Notes under the pieces: model-generated
Told to the model about the DNA's origin: nothing
Database searches by the model: none
The model's input: the letters and a program-made list of their open reading frames with translations, nothing else
Source: Mycolicibacter heraklionensis
GTDB lineage: Bacteria > Actinomycetota > Actinomycetes > Mycobacteriales > Mycobacteriaceae
Assembly (NCBI RefSeq): GCF_001021505.1
Contig: NZ_LDPO01000013.1
Coordinates: forward strand, 62,001 to 126,000
Direction: 5' to 3'
Length of the DNA: 64,000 nucleotides
Translations under genes and position numbers: made by a program
Shown here: in pieces, positions 17,331 through 26,401 of the stretch
Layout of the letters: every line of letters starts with the position of its first letter
Numbering within the stretch: the first letter of the stretch is position 1

Positions 17331-17948
17331 TCAGCCCGGGGCCTGTGTGATCACGGCGGGGTTGGGTTCGATGTCGCGACGAAGGCTGCCGGGAAAGCAC
17401 GGGGATGAACCGATGATGCTCGGCGGATATGTCACCGGGTGGGAAGCCGAGATTTGCAGGACGTACCCATCGGGCGCGTACCCGAAGCGGTTGGGCTTCT
17501 CGTAACCGTCACGTTCGAGAACCTGCCAACCCCAGCTCTTCCACCGTTCCCCGACCTGTGCGATGAGCGAGTTGAAGTCGACGCCAGCAGGGGTTTGAAG
17601 GTCGCGCCAGTCGGAGAACCTGACCGGTGCGTCCGGCCCACTGGGGTCGTCCTCGCAGTAGCGAGTACTGCCTCCGGCGATATACCTGCTGCCGTTCAGG
17701 CTGCTGCCTGGGGGAAGGGCGTTGAGAGTCTGCTGCAGGTAGCGCAGCACGGTGTCTTGCGCTTCCTGTTGGCTGGTCGGGATTTTCGGCGACGGTGCGG
17801 TCGGAATCGACTCCATAGGTCCTCCCGGGATAAGTGTGGCGCCGGTCGGGGTCGGTGGACCCAGCGGTGCCGCCGGCCTGGACGGTGAACAAGCCACCGC
17901 CAGCGCCGCCGCAATGGCGATAACCATGCGCAACAGAAGTCGCGTCAT
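17331..17948 (-). CDS. Putative lipoprotein of unknown function
   Basis: 205 residues from ATG 17948. The N-terminus 'MTRLLLRMVIAIAAALAVAC' is a short basic head, a hydrophobic core and a lipobox-like cysteine at residue 20; Ala at -3 is less usual than Leu or Val. A Pro/Ser/Thr-rich linker (21-55) follows. The globular part has two further cysteines ('TRYCEDDP' and 'SSPCFPG') that could form a disulfide, and 'WKSWGWQVLERDG'. The layout recalls small mycobacterial lipoproteins of the LppA kind, but the match is weak and no function is proposed. It lies inside the accessory island. Confidence 0.72.
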   Translation of the reverse strand: MTRLLLRMVIAIAAALAVACSPSRPAAPLGPPTPTGATLIPGGPMESIPTAPSPKIPTSQQEAQDTVLRYLQQTLNALPPGSSLNGSRYIAGGSTRYCEDDPSGPDAPVRFSDWRDLQTPAGVDFNSLIAQVGERWKSWGWQVLERDGYEKPNRFGYAPDGYVLQISASHPVTYPPSIIGSSPCFPGSLRRDIEPNPAVITQAPG

Positions 17949-18359
17949 AGCGGTCACGGTGTAAACGTAGGCGGTGTCACGTGTGTCTGTCCGGCGATGA
18001 CGCGGCCCAGGTTGATCAACGCGGGACTGCTCACGTTGTCCTAGTAGCTGCTGCGCGCGTCCACCGTCGGTCGATCGAAAGCACCGGAAAAGATGCCGAT
18101 TGAGCCGCGCGATTGCGGTGGCGGCAGATGCCGCTACATCCCGGAAGTAGACAGCTTTCTTACAGCAAATCTCCATCTTTTAAGCTTCTCGAGACACGCC
18201 GCGTTCCGACGTCCAACACAGATCGGAACCCATTGGACCGAGCAATGATTCATTCCGAGGACATCAGCTCACCATCCTCCGTTCCAACCGCCGACTACGG
18301 CCAGAAATTGGCCTCGCTTCTGCCTATTCAGGCCATGGTTCGCGGCGTAATATTGCATC
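17949..18359. other. Intergenic region before MarR gene of cassette 2
   Basis: Divergent spacer of 411 bp between the lipoprotein gene and the MarR gene. Short frames here lack coding character. The only signal is a TAATAT -10 box at 18348-18353, followed after 6 nt by the MarR ATG at 18360, predicting a leaderless mRNA. Confidence 0.5.
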
Positions 18360-18869
18360 ATGGTTCGGTTCTATCCTGATCAAAACAACGGCGGCGCAGT
18401 AGAACTGGACCTCGCGCAGCAGAAATCGTGGCACAACTACTTGACGACCGTCTTGCGCATGATGACCGCCCTAAACCGGAAATTGACTGAAGCGCACCAG
18501 TTGTCGCTGGACGACGTACGGCTACTGAACCTGCTTGATAGTGCGACAGACGGAAGCGTTCAGATGGGCGAACTGGTGGAAGCGTTGCCCTCCTTGCCGA
18601 GTCGGCTAACCAGGCAAGTCCGCCGCCTGGAAGACGGTGGCCTAGTGCAGCGGGCGACCAGTCCGAATGATCGCCGCCGCGTTATCACCACGATCACGCC
18701 AGCGGGACGAACCGTGGTGGGACAAGCCATGATCACCTACTCAAACGAAGTGCAGGCCCACTTCCTGAACCCGCTGACACGACCGCAGGTCACGGCCATG
18801 GCGACCACGTGTCGTCAAATCGGCGACGCCCTAAAGCTTTCTGAACGACAAGCTGGCCGCGAATCGTGA
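18360..18869 (+). CDS. MarR-family transcriptional regulator (cassette 2)
   Basis: 169 residues from ATG 18360, which lies 6 nt after a TAATAT -10 box (leaderless). The winged helix contains 'LSLDDVRLLNLL', the recognition helix 'LPSRLTRQVRRLEDGGLV' and the wing 'NDRRRVITTITPAG'. It aligns over nearly its whole length with the regulator at 7673-8149. Downstream, in the opposite direction, lie a PGRS-like gene and a GjpA-like gene, repeating the layout of cassette 1. A role in controlling those genes is inferred. Confidence 0.85.
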   Translation: MVRFYPDQNNGGAVELDLAQQKSWHNYLTTVLRMMTALNRKLTEAHQLSLDDVRLLNLLDSATDGSVQMGELVEALPSLPSRLTRQVRRLEDGGLVQRATSPNDRRRVITTITPAGRTVVGQAMITYSNEVQAHFLNPLTRPQVTAMATTCRQIGDALKLSERQAGRES

Positions 18870-19080
18870 CCGCCCGCAGCACGCAGCCCACAACTCGCTT
18901 ATACCGCAAGGTCTGAATCCACACCCCGGTGATTCAGGCGGCGAAACTGTACGACTTCCTTCGGAGCGAGCGGCTGCGCGCTGCACCGCCCGGCATTGCT
19001 TCAACACAGTCGCGCACACGTCGTCTTTAGCTCACCGTATGCGGTGCGGGCCCTTCCGATCGCTACGTGATAAGGCCAGA

Positions 19081-19109
19081 GGCGTCGGGTCCACGGTGGA
19101 CCCGACGCC
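19081..19109. terminator. Hairpin terminator between MarR and PGRS-like genes
   Basis: A perfect 14-bp inverted repeat (GGCGTCGGGTCCAC, one base, then its complement) lies between the convergent MarR (ends 18869) and PGRS-like (ends 19138) genes. There is no U-run, which is common for mycobacterial hairpin terminators. It may act on both strands. Confidence 0.65.
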
Positions 19110-19137
19110 CCAGCTCGACACGGTGGTGCGACCGGTG

Positions 19138-22100
19138 TCAGGGGACTAGCTGGCCGGGTTGGCCAGCTTGGCCAGCAGCACCGGCCTGACCGGCCTGACC
19201 AGGCGGTGTCCCTGTCCCAGCGGCACCGCCGCTGATTGAACGGCCGCCGCTGCCGCCGCTGCCGGGTGTGATGGAACCGTTGCCACCGTTACCACCATTA
19301 CTGCCGGCGGCGGGGCCATTGCCGCCGTTGCCGCCGGCGGCGCCGTCAATGCCATTGCCGCCCGGGCCCACTACCCCGATATTGAAGCTGTCAGGGTTGC
19401 CACCCTTGCCGCCGGTCGAACCGTTGCCGCCGTTGCCGCCGTTACCGCCGTTACCGGCGTTGCCGCCGTTGCCGGCGGTGTGCCCAGCTCCGATGCCGTT
19501 ACCGCCAGCCCCGCTGGAGCCAGTCGAGAAGCTCGCGTAGCCGCCGTCGCCGCCGGCTCCATAGCTGCCGTCGGCGCCGCTGGCGCTGCGACCACCGACA
19601 CCACCGTTGCCACCGTTGCCGCCATTGCCGCCATTGCCGCCATTGCCGCCGTTCAGGCCGTCGCCGGCTCCATTAGTGCCACCGTCACCGCCGGCGCCGC
19701 CATAACCGCTGTATCCGCCCTGTCCACCGACGCCGCCATTGCCGCCGGTGCCGGTGCCTGAGGTGCCGCCGGCACCGCCCGCACCGCCGTCACCGGCGGC
19801 GCCACCGTTGCCGCCATTGCCGCCAGCCGCAAACGGCGACGAAGCACCGATGCCGCCGTTGCCGCCCCCACCGCCCACCCCGCCGGTTCCGCCGGTGCCG
19901 CCGTTGCCGTCAATGCCGCTGGCACCGTTGACACCGCTGACGCTGATGCCGCCAGCCCCGCCGGTCCCACCGACCCCGCCGGTGCCGCCGACACCGCCCT
20001 TGCCGCCGGCCAGACCATCCGTGCCATTGCCATCCGCGCCGGTGACACCCAAGGCACCTACACCCCCCTGGCCACCGGTGCCGCCCTGGCCGCCCTGGCC
20101 GCCCTGGCCGCCCTGGCCGCCGTTACCCGTGACCGCAGTGCCGCCGGCGCCGCCTTGCCCGCCGGTGGCACCGTTGCCGCCCACGCCACCGTCGCCACCG
20201 GGTGCGGTGGCCGAGATACTGCCCGTAGCACCCTGTACACCGGCGGCGCCTTGGCCGCCTTGGCCACCGTTGCCACCATTACCGGTGCCGGTTGCTGCGC
20301 CGCCGGTGCCACCGGTGCCCGGGGTGCTGTTGGTGGTGCCCGTGCCGCCGGCGCCGCCGACACCGCCGTTACCGCCATTGGCCGCGCTCGCGCCCGTACC
20401 ACCGTCGCCGCCGTTGCCCGCGGCGCCGCCGGCCGTGAAAAGGGCGGTGTTGTTTGGGTTTGCAGCACTATTGCCACCCGCACCGCCGTCGCCGCCATTG
20501 CCGCCGTGCGCGCTGCCGGTGGCCACATGGAACGGGTTGCCAACCGTCATGATCGTGCCGCCACTGTCACCGCCGACTCCGCCGTCAGCGCCCGTGCCCG
20601 CCGACAGCACCCCGAGCCCACCGTCGCCGCCATTGCCACCGTTGCCGCCAATGGACGTGCCGTCGCCACCGGCGCCGGCGGCGCCGCCTGCGCCTGCGTT
20701 GCCGCCGCCGGATCCTTGGATGCTGAGCCCATTGTTACCGCCGCTGCCGCCGTTACCACCGTTCCCGCCCACGCTGACGACGTTGGCGCCGGTCGCCCCG
20801 TCAGCGCCCGCACCGCCGTTGCCGCCGTTAGCGGCGGTACTGCCGGCGATTCCGTTGCCGCCGTTTCCGCCGTTGCCGCCGCCACCGCCTTGGCTGTAAA
20901 TCGTGCCATCGCTGGCCCGCCAGCCACTGGCCTGACCGCCGTCACCACCGTTACCGCCCATGCCGTCGTTGCCCGCACCGCCGTTGCCGCCATTGCCGCC
21001 CTTGCCGCCGGTGAGGGTGCCACCACCGCCGCTGCCGCCACTGCCGCCTGTACCACTGCTGACGCCGTTGCTGGCGCTACCGCCGTTGCCGCCGTTGCCT
21101 CCGGCACCACCGGTGGTTTGGATGGTGTTATCGGTGGTGGCGCCGTCGCCCCCGGCACCGCCGTTGCCTCCGTTGCCGCCCACCGCGTTTGCGAGGCCGC
21201 CCCCACCGCCCAGCCCGCCGTTACCGCCTTTGCCGCCTATGCCCGCGGTGGCCTCACCACCGTGACCGCCGTTGCCGCCGTCACCACTCACGCCGGACAA
21301 GGTGTGGTCGCCGTTTGTGGCACCTCCGCGGCCGCCGACACCGCCGTCGCCGCCGCTGCGGCCAGCGCCGCCGCTGCCACCGTCTCCACCGGTACCGGCA
21401 CTATTGCCGTTACCGCCAATGCCGCCGACCCCGCCCTTGCCGCCGTTACCCACGAAGCCACCGGACGTGGGGTCTTTGTAGCTGTCGCCACCCGACCCGC
21501 CGGCACCGCCGGCGCCGCCATTCCCGTCATTGCCGGCTTGCCCCAGTGAGCCACCGTAGGTTTGATCACCGCCGGCACCGCCTACGCCACCCTTGCCGCC
21601 GGAGCCACCCGTGCCGCCATTGAGGTGGGCAGGAGTACCGTCGCTGACCCCGGTCGCACCGGCCCCACCCATGCCAGCCGCACCACCGACACCGCCGTTG
21701 CCGCCGACTCCGAGGAAGAATCCGCTCGCACCGCCGCCACCACCCGTCCCGCCGTTACCGGCCGTGCCGCCGACACCCGTTCCACCGGAGGCAAAACTGC
21801 CTGCGACACCGACCGCGCCAGCGCCACCTGTTCCGCCGGTGCCGCCGTTGCCGAACAACCAGCCCGCCGCCGAACCACCGACGCCGCCGTTACCCCCGGC
21901 ACTACCTGCGGTGAGAGCATCTCCACCGTCACCGCCAGCTGCGCCGATGCCCATCCAGATGCCGCCGGCACCGCCGGCCCCACCATCGGCCCCAGCGCCA
22001 CCGTCACCGCCGGCGCCACCGTTGCCGATCCACCCAATCGCGTTACCACCGTTGCCGCCGTCGACTCCGGCATCAGCGCTGGCGTCATAACCGGCTCCAC

Positions 22101-22620
22101 CGTCACCGAACCACAAGCCGCCAGAACCGCCATCGGGATTCTCGGCGGTTCCAGCTGCACCATCACCGATCAAATACACACCGGCCAACTGGTTTATGGC
22201 CGTGTCGATCTGTTCACCGAACGGGCTGTTGATCCATGCCTCAAGGACGGTGTGGGTTGGCTGATAGATCCACTGGTCGAAGAGCTGTGTCCAGTCGATG
22301 ACAGCAGCGTCAGCCGAGGACGCTGTCGCCGAGTCGAGCACCGCGGCAGCCGCGGCACCGTTATCCGCGAATGTGGGATCCCACGACGTCACCCACGCAC
22401 TCAAGTCCGTGCCCATGGTGGGGTCGACACCGGAGATCGCATTGATAATGGGATCGAAGATCAGGTCGAGTTCGTCGGCCTGAGCCGACGGTGATGCGGC
22501 CAGCGGCAACACGCCCAAGGCCAGGAACGCGCCGACCGAACTACCGGCACCAATCACCGTCTGACCGCGCCCCCTGCTGTGCTGAGGGCCACGATCGCTG
22601 CGGGTGTAACGACGACTCAT
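19138..22620 (-). CDS. PGRS-like secreted glycine-rich protein without PE domain (copy 3, cassette 2)
   Basis: 1160 residues from ATG 22620; a longer in-frame extension to 22812 has no coding character and would bury the signal peptide. The signal peptide runs to about residue 45 ('[17 protein letters not shown]', 'AQA'). The shared domain follows: 'QWIYQPTHTVLEAWINS' and 'NQLAGVYLIGDGAAGT' (about 100-155). Roughly 1000 residues of Gly-Gly-Asn/Ala repeat follow, ending in a Gly-Gln-Ala-Pro tail ('GQAGQAGAAGQAGQPG'). It lies 80 bp downstream of the GjpA-like gene, probably in one operon. Confidence 0.86.
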   Translation of the reverse strand: MSRRYTRSDRGPQHSRGRGQTVIGAGSSVGAFLALGVLPLAASPSAQADELDLIFDPIINAISGVDPTMGTDLSAWVTSWDPTFADNGAAAAAVLDSATASSADAAVIDWTQLFDQWIYQPTHTVLEAWINSPFGEQIDTAINQLAGVYLIGDGAAGTAENPDGGSGGLWFGDGGAGYDASADAGVDGGNGGNAIGWIGNGGAGGDGGAGADGGAGGAGGIWMGIGAAGGDGGDALTAGSAGGNGGVGGSAAGWLFGNGGTGGTGGAGAVGVAGSFASGGTGVGGTAGNGGTGGGGGASGFFLGVGGNGGVGGAAGMGGAGATGVSDGTPAHLNGGTGGSGGKGGVGGAGGDQTYGGSLGQAGNDGNGGAGGAGGSGGDSYKDPTSGGFVGNGGKGGVGGIGGNGNSAGTGGDGGSGGAGRSGGDGGVGGRGGATNGDHTLSGVSGDGGNGGHGGEATAGIGGKGGNGGLGGGGGLANAVGGNGGNGGAGGDGATTDNTIQTTGGAGGNGGNGGSASNGVSSGTGGSGGSGGGGTLTGGKGGNGGNGGAGNDGMGGNGGDGGQASGWRASDGTIYSQGGGGGNGGNGGNGIAGSTAANGGNGGAGADGATGANVVSVGGNGGNGGSGGNNGLSIQGSGGGNAGAGGAAGAGGDGTSIGGNGGNGGDGGLGVLSAGTGADGGVGGDSGGTIMTVGNPFHVATGSAHGGNGGDGGAGGNSAANPNNTALFTAGGAAGNGGDGGTGASAANGGNGGVGGAGGTGTTNSTPGTGGTGGAATGTGNGGNGGQGGQGAAGVQGATGSISATAPGGDGGVGGNGATGGQGGAGGTAVTGNGGQGGQGGQGGQGGTGGQGGVGALGVTGADGNGTDGLAGGKGGVGGTGGVGGTGGAGGISVSGVNGASGIDGNGGTGGTGGVGGGGGNGGIGASSPFAAGGNGGNGGAAGDGGAGGAGGTSGTGTGGNGGVGGQGGYSGYGGAGGDGGTNGAGDGLNGGNGGNGGNGGNGGNGGVGGRSASGADGSYGAGGDGGYASFSTGSSGAGGNGIGAGHTAGNGGNAGNGGNGGNGGNGSTGGKGGNPDSFNIGVVGPGGNGIDGAAGGNGGNGPAAGSNGGNGGNGSITPGSGGSGGRSISGGAAGTGTPPGQAGQAGAAGQAGQPGQLVP

Positions 22621-22699
22621 GGGACAAACACCTTTCGTGAAAACAGACAAAATCTGGGAGTAGCAGGAATGTGAGTGAGAGAAATCGGTAGCTGGGGGA

Positions 22700-23794
22700 C
22701 TACAGCCCCAGCCAGGACACGACGTCCTGGACGAAACCGGACAGGTCGTCGGCTGCGGTGGACATGGCGGCACCGCTATCGACCAGGTCGTCGGGGACGG
22801 CCGGCAATACAACCCCAGCCAGTGGGGAGGCCGTGCCGTCCCAGCCGATCAGGGTGGCGGCGATCTGTGCCCATGCCTCCCACGCCCCGAGCGGGCCAAT
22901 CGCCTCGCTGGGAGCAGTCAGAAAGTTGACGACCGGCACGCCGGCGAACTGAATGCCGACGCTGTTGAACAGGGAGCCACCCACCGCCGGGATGGTGTAA
23001 CCACCCACGTCGTAAGGGGCTGCCTGCACGCTGCCCGTGCTGAACAGTCCACCGAAGCCGATGTCCAGGTTGTCCATGGTCATGCCCGCCGGGAACAAGC
23101 CCAGGCTATTGATCGCCGGTAGCAGGCTGTCGAGGTTCAAGGTGGCGCCGTTGAAGAAGGCGCCGACCATGTTGGCCAGCGTGGTATTCAGATCGTCGCC
23201 GTCGGTGATGCTGTTGCCCAAGGCCACCCACGGGCTGATCCAGGGTCCGATGGCTCCCATGATGATCGCGCTCGATGGCGCCGCTAACCAGTTGATAATC
23301 GGTGTCGCCGCCGCCTGCTGATCCGCCGGGATGTACCCAGGAATCGAGCTGAACAACGTCGAATGACCCCCAGTGGCCGTCCCCTCCAAGGTGTGGCTCA
23401 ACACCGTTGACGTCGCGTCGGGGCTGGCGTTCTGCAACCCGTACGCGGTCAGAACCGCCCCCAGATTCGCTTGGGTCTGGTTCATCCACGTAGAGATGTT
23501 GCTCGGGTCGTCCAACACCTGCTGAATGAGACCAATTTGGTTGGCGGTCGCCTGCTGCAATCCGACGCCGGGAGCCAACATGAAGTTGTTGAGCAGGATC
23601 GACGCGTTCTCCGACGCCGCGTTGTACTGGTCGATCCACGGCGCGAGCAGATCCGGCAAAGTGCCACCGGCGGTGAGGGTTACGTCGCGCATCTGGATGT
23701 CGGGTAGCGGCGCGGCCACCGGGGTAGCGGTGATGATGCCGGCGCCCACGATGGCGATCCCGCCGATCGCGAAGGGGCGAAGAGTTTTCCGCAC
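22700..23794 (-). CDS. GjpA-like putative outer-membrane porin (cassette 2)
   Basis: 364 residues from GTG 23794, selected because AAGGAG sits 7 nt upstream and the N-terminus ('VRKTLRPFAIGGIAIVG') matches that of copy 1. After the signal peptide, shared blocks include 'QQVLDDP', 'MGAIGPWISPWVALGNS', 'GAFFNGATLNLDSLLP', 'LDIGFGGLFSTGS' and 'GSLFNSVGI'. The family is annotated as GjpA-type porin; transport activity is unproven. It precedes a PGRS-like gene, exactly as in cassette 1. Confidence 0.75.
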   Translation of the reverse strand: MRKTLRPFAIGGIAIVGAGIITATPVAAPLPDIQMRDVTLTAGGTLPDLLAPWIDQYNAASENASILLNNFMLAPGVGLQQATANQIGLIQQVLDDPSNISTWMNQTQANLGAVLTAYGLQNASPDATSTVLSHTLEGTATGGHSTLFSSIPGYIPADQQAAATPIINWLAAPSSAIIMGAIGPWISPWVALGNSITDGDDLNTTLANMVGAFFNGATLNLDSLLPAINSLGLFPAGMTMDNLDIGFGGLFSTGSVQAAPYDVGGYTIPAVGGSLFNSVGIQFAGVPVVNFLTAPSEAIGPLGAWEAWAQIAATLIGWDGTASPLAGVVLPAVPDDLVDSGAAMSTAADDLSGFVQDVVSWLGL

Positions 23795-24656
23795 AGGTGT
23801 CTCCTTGTTAGTGGTCCTCGAGTTCTGGCACCCGCCCGATGCGGTTGTCCGAAGCTGCGGGCTGGCACATCCCAGAGATCGGGTGATGTGCCGGGGCTGA
23901 CGAGCCATCTATGTGTCCCTTCCGGCGGGCCGGTGAGTTGGCCAAACGTTTGCGCTGGCTGCGGGCCCGGACTCCGTTGTCCGCGAATCGCCCCGCTCGG
24001 TGTGCCGCACCGGCGCCGAGGGGTCAGCGCCGGTGCGTGCCACCGAAGTGGCCCCGCCGGCGAAGCGGAGTTCAGTAGGGAAACGGGGTCTTTCCGCAGT
24101 CGCCGACGAGAGCAAGCCAAAATTTACCTGGCATGAACCTAAGTCGCATACAGGTTTGTTCGACTTTTTTAGATTCGTCAACCGGGCGAGCTGCCCTGCA
24201 ATGGCAATACTGCCAATAGTGGCTGCTCAACGAGCCGACCAGAGCAGTTGAGCAAACATATATGGAGTGATGGATGTTTCAACGTGAAATTACCGATCAG
24301 TAGCTTATCGCGCCACACTACTAGGGCCTGTGTAATTCGCTACTAACCCAGCGTCCGTCTATCTAGCTGCGCCGATACTTCAAACGCTGATTAGCTGTAT
24401 ATACGACGTCAAGATCGGAAATAATACTGATCAATCCAGCATAAGATAACTTACAGCAAATTGGATCACATTCGTATTCATTTCGATGTGAAGCAATCCT
24501 CTTGACTGCACTATGCCGGACCTGGCCGCATGCAGCACGGACATCGACCCGAGCTAAAAGGAAGCTCCCTGCCTATTACCTGAGAACACACCGAATAACG
24601 GCGTCAGACTCCGCCGCCATAACGAAGGGAGCTCACCGACAGGGCGACAGGCGCTG
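23795..24656. other. Long AT-rich upstream region of GjpA-like gene (cassette 2)
   Basis: 862 bp without a credible gene. The part at 24150-24500 is strongly AT-rich, like the region upstream of the other GjpA-like gene. It includes a TTTCA-ACG-TGAAA palindrome (24277-24289). The AT content suggests silencing by Lsr2 and a long regulatory region; no defined promoter was identified. Confidence 0.4.
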
Positions 24657-25184
24657 TCAGCCCTCGGCCGGCCGGCCGCCCCTGCGCCGCCTGGACTTCG
24701 CCGACGCCTTCAACGGCAAGCTGATGCGCCGGCAGCTGTCACCCAGGGCGATCATCTGCGGACGCGAGATGTGGGCGAGGTAGAAGGCACGAACTGAGCC
24801 CGCATAGGTCCGCGACGCCGGGCGCACCCGCGCCCGGCCCTCACGGGTGATGCTGGCGATCACCCCGCGCCCGTCTGTCCGGCTGCGGCTGCGGCGAACC
24901 AAGTCCTGTGACTCCAGCCGCCGCATCAGCTCGGTCAGCCGGCTCGGTGAGAGGACCATCATGTGGGCCAGATCGCCCATCCGCAATGACCCATCGGCCG
25001 ACCGGGCGAGCGCGTCGAGCACCAGAAAGTCGTACAGGCTCAAGCTGTGTCGGGCGAGCAGTTGTCGATTGACCATGCCGAGAAGCAGCGTCGAGGATTC
25101 CAGGAACGCTTGCCAACACCGTTGCTCGATCTCATCGAGCCCCGGCAGGTGATGCTCTGGGGTCTCGGCACCGTCATCCTCCAC
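24657..25184 (-). CDS. MarR-family regulator, array member A
   Basis: 175 residues from GTG 25184, chosen because all array members start at a GTG placed 8 nt after a TANNNT box (here TACCGT). Upstream in-frame ATG codons give unconserved sequence. The N-terminal helix 'LPGLDEIEQRCWQAFLESS' is shared with member B. The winged helix has 'LSLYDFLVLDALA', the recognition helix 'LSPSRLTELMRRLESQDLV' and the wing 'TDGRGVIASITREG'. The C-terminus is Arg/Lys-rich ('AKSRRRRGG'). No non-regulator gene is adjacent; a palindrome lies about 172 bp upstream of the start. Confidence 0.82.
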   Translation of the reverse strand: MEDDGAETPEHHLPGLDEIEQRCWQAFLESSTLLLGMVNRQLLARHSLSLYDFLVLDALARSADGSLRMGDLAHMMVLSPSRLTELMRRLESQDLVRRSRSRTDGRGVIASITREGRARVRPASRTYAGSVRAFYLAHISRPQMIALGDSCRRISLPLKASAKSRRRRGGRPAEG

Positions 25185-25203
25185 GGCGGGCGACGGTATC
25201 CAA
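25185..25203 (-). promoter_or_regulatory. Leaderless -10 region of MarR array member A
   Basis: On the minus strand TACCGT is followed by CGCCCGCC and then the GTG start. The same spacing (TANNNT, 8 GC-only bases, GTG) precedes members B and C and the remnant. Confidence 0.5.
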
Positions 25204-25347
25204 CGGCATCGCCCGATCGGCGGAGAAACTTCGGCAAACCCGACCGCTGCCGAGGATCCACCGACCAAAAACGCCGGTCGGCAATCTTTCTCTGAAGCTA
25301 ATACGCTGGTCATGGGCCACTTCGATCCCGGCCAGAAAACGGCCAAA

Positions 25348-25365
25348 TTGAACTATCTAGTTCAA
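25348..25365. promoter_or_regulatory. Perfect palindrome TTGAACTA-TC-TAGTTCAA upstream of MarR member A
   Basis: Perfect 8-bp arms with a 2-base centre. The centre lies about 172 bp before the GTG of member A. Closely related palindromes occur at the same distance upstream of the MarR remnant and member C, which suggests an operator of this regulator family. Confidence 0.6.
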
Positions 25366-25624
25366 GGCGAAAGCTACTCCTAAGTAGGTTTTATAACGCG
25401 TTCTATCGCGATCCAGGGATAGCCGCACCTCGTGCCAGATAGCCTAAACCTCAGCTCATAGCTGGTAAAGACCCAGTTTTCGCATTTGCCGCATCTCCTA
25501 GCAATGCAACGTGTGCTAATTAGCTACCCGCAGGCGCGTAATTCACTCCGCAAACACCGCACCGCAAAGTCGCTACACGCCAAAACCCACGCGGCCCACC
25601 GTCGTAGCAGAGGCAGAGCCCGAC

Positions 25625-26140
25625 TCAGCGAGCGGCTTTCAGCCCCTTGCGGCGCCTATTGGTGCTGAGCGAGTCGTTGATCCGCCGGCAGCTGTCGACC
25701 AGATTGACCATTTGCTCGTGCTTGAGTTGGTTGAGGTAGTGCACGCGAATCCCCTGCGCGTAGGTCTCCATCACCGCGTGCAGACGCGTGTGCCCGGCAC
25801 TGGTAATCCGGGGCAGAATGCCGCGCGGGTCGCCCGGGCTCGGGCTGCGGGTGATCCAGCCGTGGCCTTCCAACCGGCGGATCTGAGTGGACAGCTGCCC
25901 CTGCGTCACACCAAGCGCCTCTGCCAAGACACACAGCCGGTGCTCGCGACGCCGGGGCCTGCTCAGCAGCTCCAGCAGCAGGACGTCACGTATCGAGAGG
26001 TCATGCGCACCCTTGAGGCAGACATTCACTGCGTCAACGACATTCAGCGAGCAGGCCAGAAACTCTTGCCAGCAGTGTTGCTCGATTCCATTGAGCCCAG
26101 GGAGCCAAGCTATTGCCTGAAGTTCATGCATCTCGTCCAC
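25625..26140 (-). CDS. MarR-family regulator, array member B
   Basis: 171 residues from GTG 26140, which lies 8 nt after a TAACAT box. The N-terminal 'LPGLNGIEQHCWQEFLACS' is shared with member A. The helix-turn-helix is 'LAEALGVTQGQLSTQIRRLEGHG' and the wing region 'GDPRGILPRITSAG'. The C-terminal dimer helices are intact ('YLNQLKHEQMVNLVDSCRRIND') and match the end of members A and the cassette regulators. Two 25-bp direct repeats lie about 176-225 bp upstream. Target genes and ligand are unknown. Confidence 0.82.
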   Translation of the reverse strand: MDEMHELQAIAWLPGLNGIEQHCWQEFLACSLNVVDAVNVCLKGAHDLSIRDVLLLELLSRPRRREHRLCVLAEALGVTQGQLSTQIRRLEGHGWITRSPSPGDPRGILPRITSAGHTRLHAVMETYAQGIRVHYLNQLKHEQMVNLVDSCRRINDSLSTNRRRKGLKAAR

Positions 26141-26315
26141 GGCGCGCGATGTTATCGAAGGATGCGCCCCAGAAACGGGAAACGCGTACCAATTCCGCCA
26201 TCTCACTACGGATTCACCTCAGCGAGAATGGAGTTCAGCAAAGGACTGCTCGACGTGATCGCCCAGTTCATCCGGGTTTTCTGTCACCCGCTAGAAAACC
26301 ATCACGCCGAACTAA

Positions 26316-26365
26316 TTCGTTCGAACGGAAACTAATTGGTTTCGTTCGACCGGAAACTAACCGGT
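26316..26365. promoter_or_regulatory. Tandem 25-bp direct repeats upstream of MarR member B
   Basis: Two abutting 25-bp units (26316-26340 and 26341-26365) both begin TTCGTTCGA and share CGGAAACTAA. Within them GAAAC-TAATTG-GTTTC forms an inverted repeat. They occupy the position where the other array members carry a TTGAAC palindrome, so they may be a diverged operator. Confidence 0.5.
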
Positions 26366-26401
26366 TGGATGGCAAACAATCGGTTCGCCGGAACACGCTT
26401 G

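Larger units (their letters stand above)
25185..25624. other. Intergenic region between MarR array members A and B
   Basis: 440 bp with no supported gene. It holds the promoter of member A and the palindrome at 25348-25365. The remainder (25380-25560) is comparatively AT-rich and shows nothing else that I can name. Confidence 0.5.

Noticed and set aside
17008..17505. 165-codon plus-strand frame as a complete gene
   Set aside because: Only the first 31 codons look like protein; the rest is Arg/Pro-rich and antisense to the lipoprotein gene, so it was recorded as a truncated remnant.
24502..24783. Small plus-strand frame before the MarR array
   Set aside because: No ribosome site, no motif, and it overlaps the end of MarR member A in antisense.
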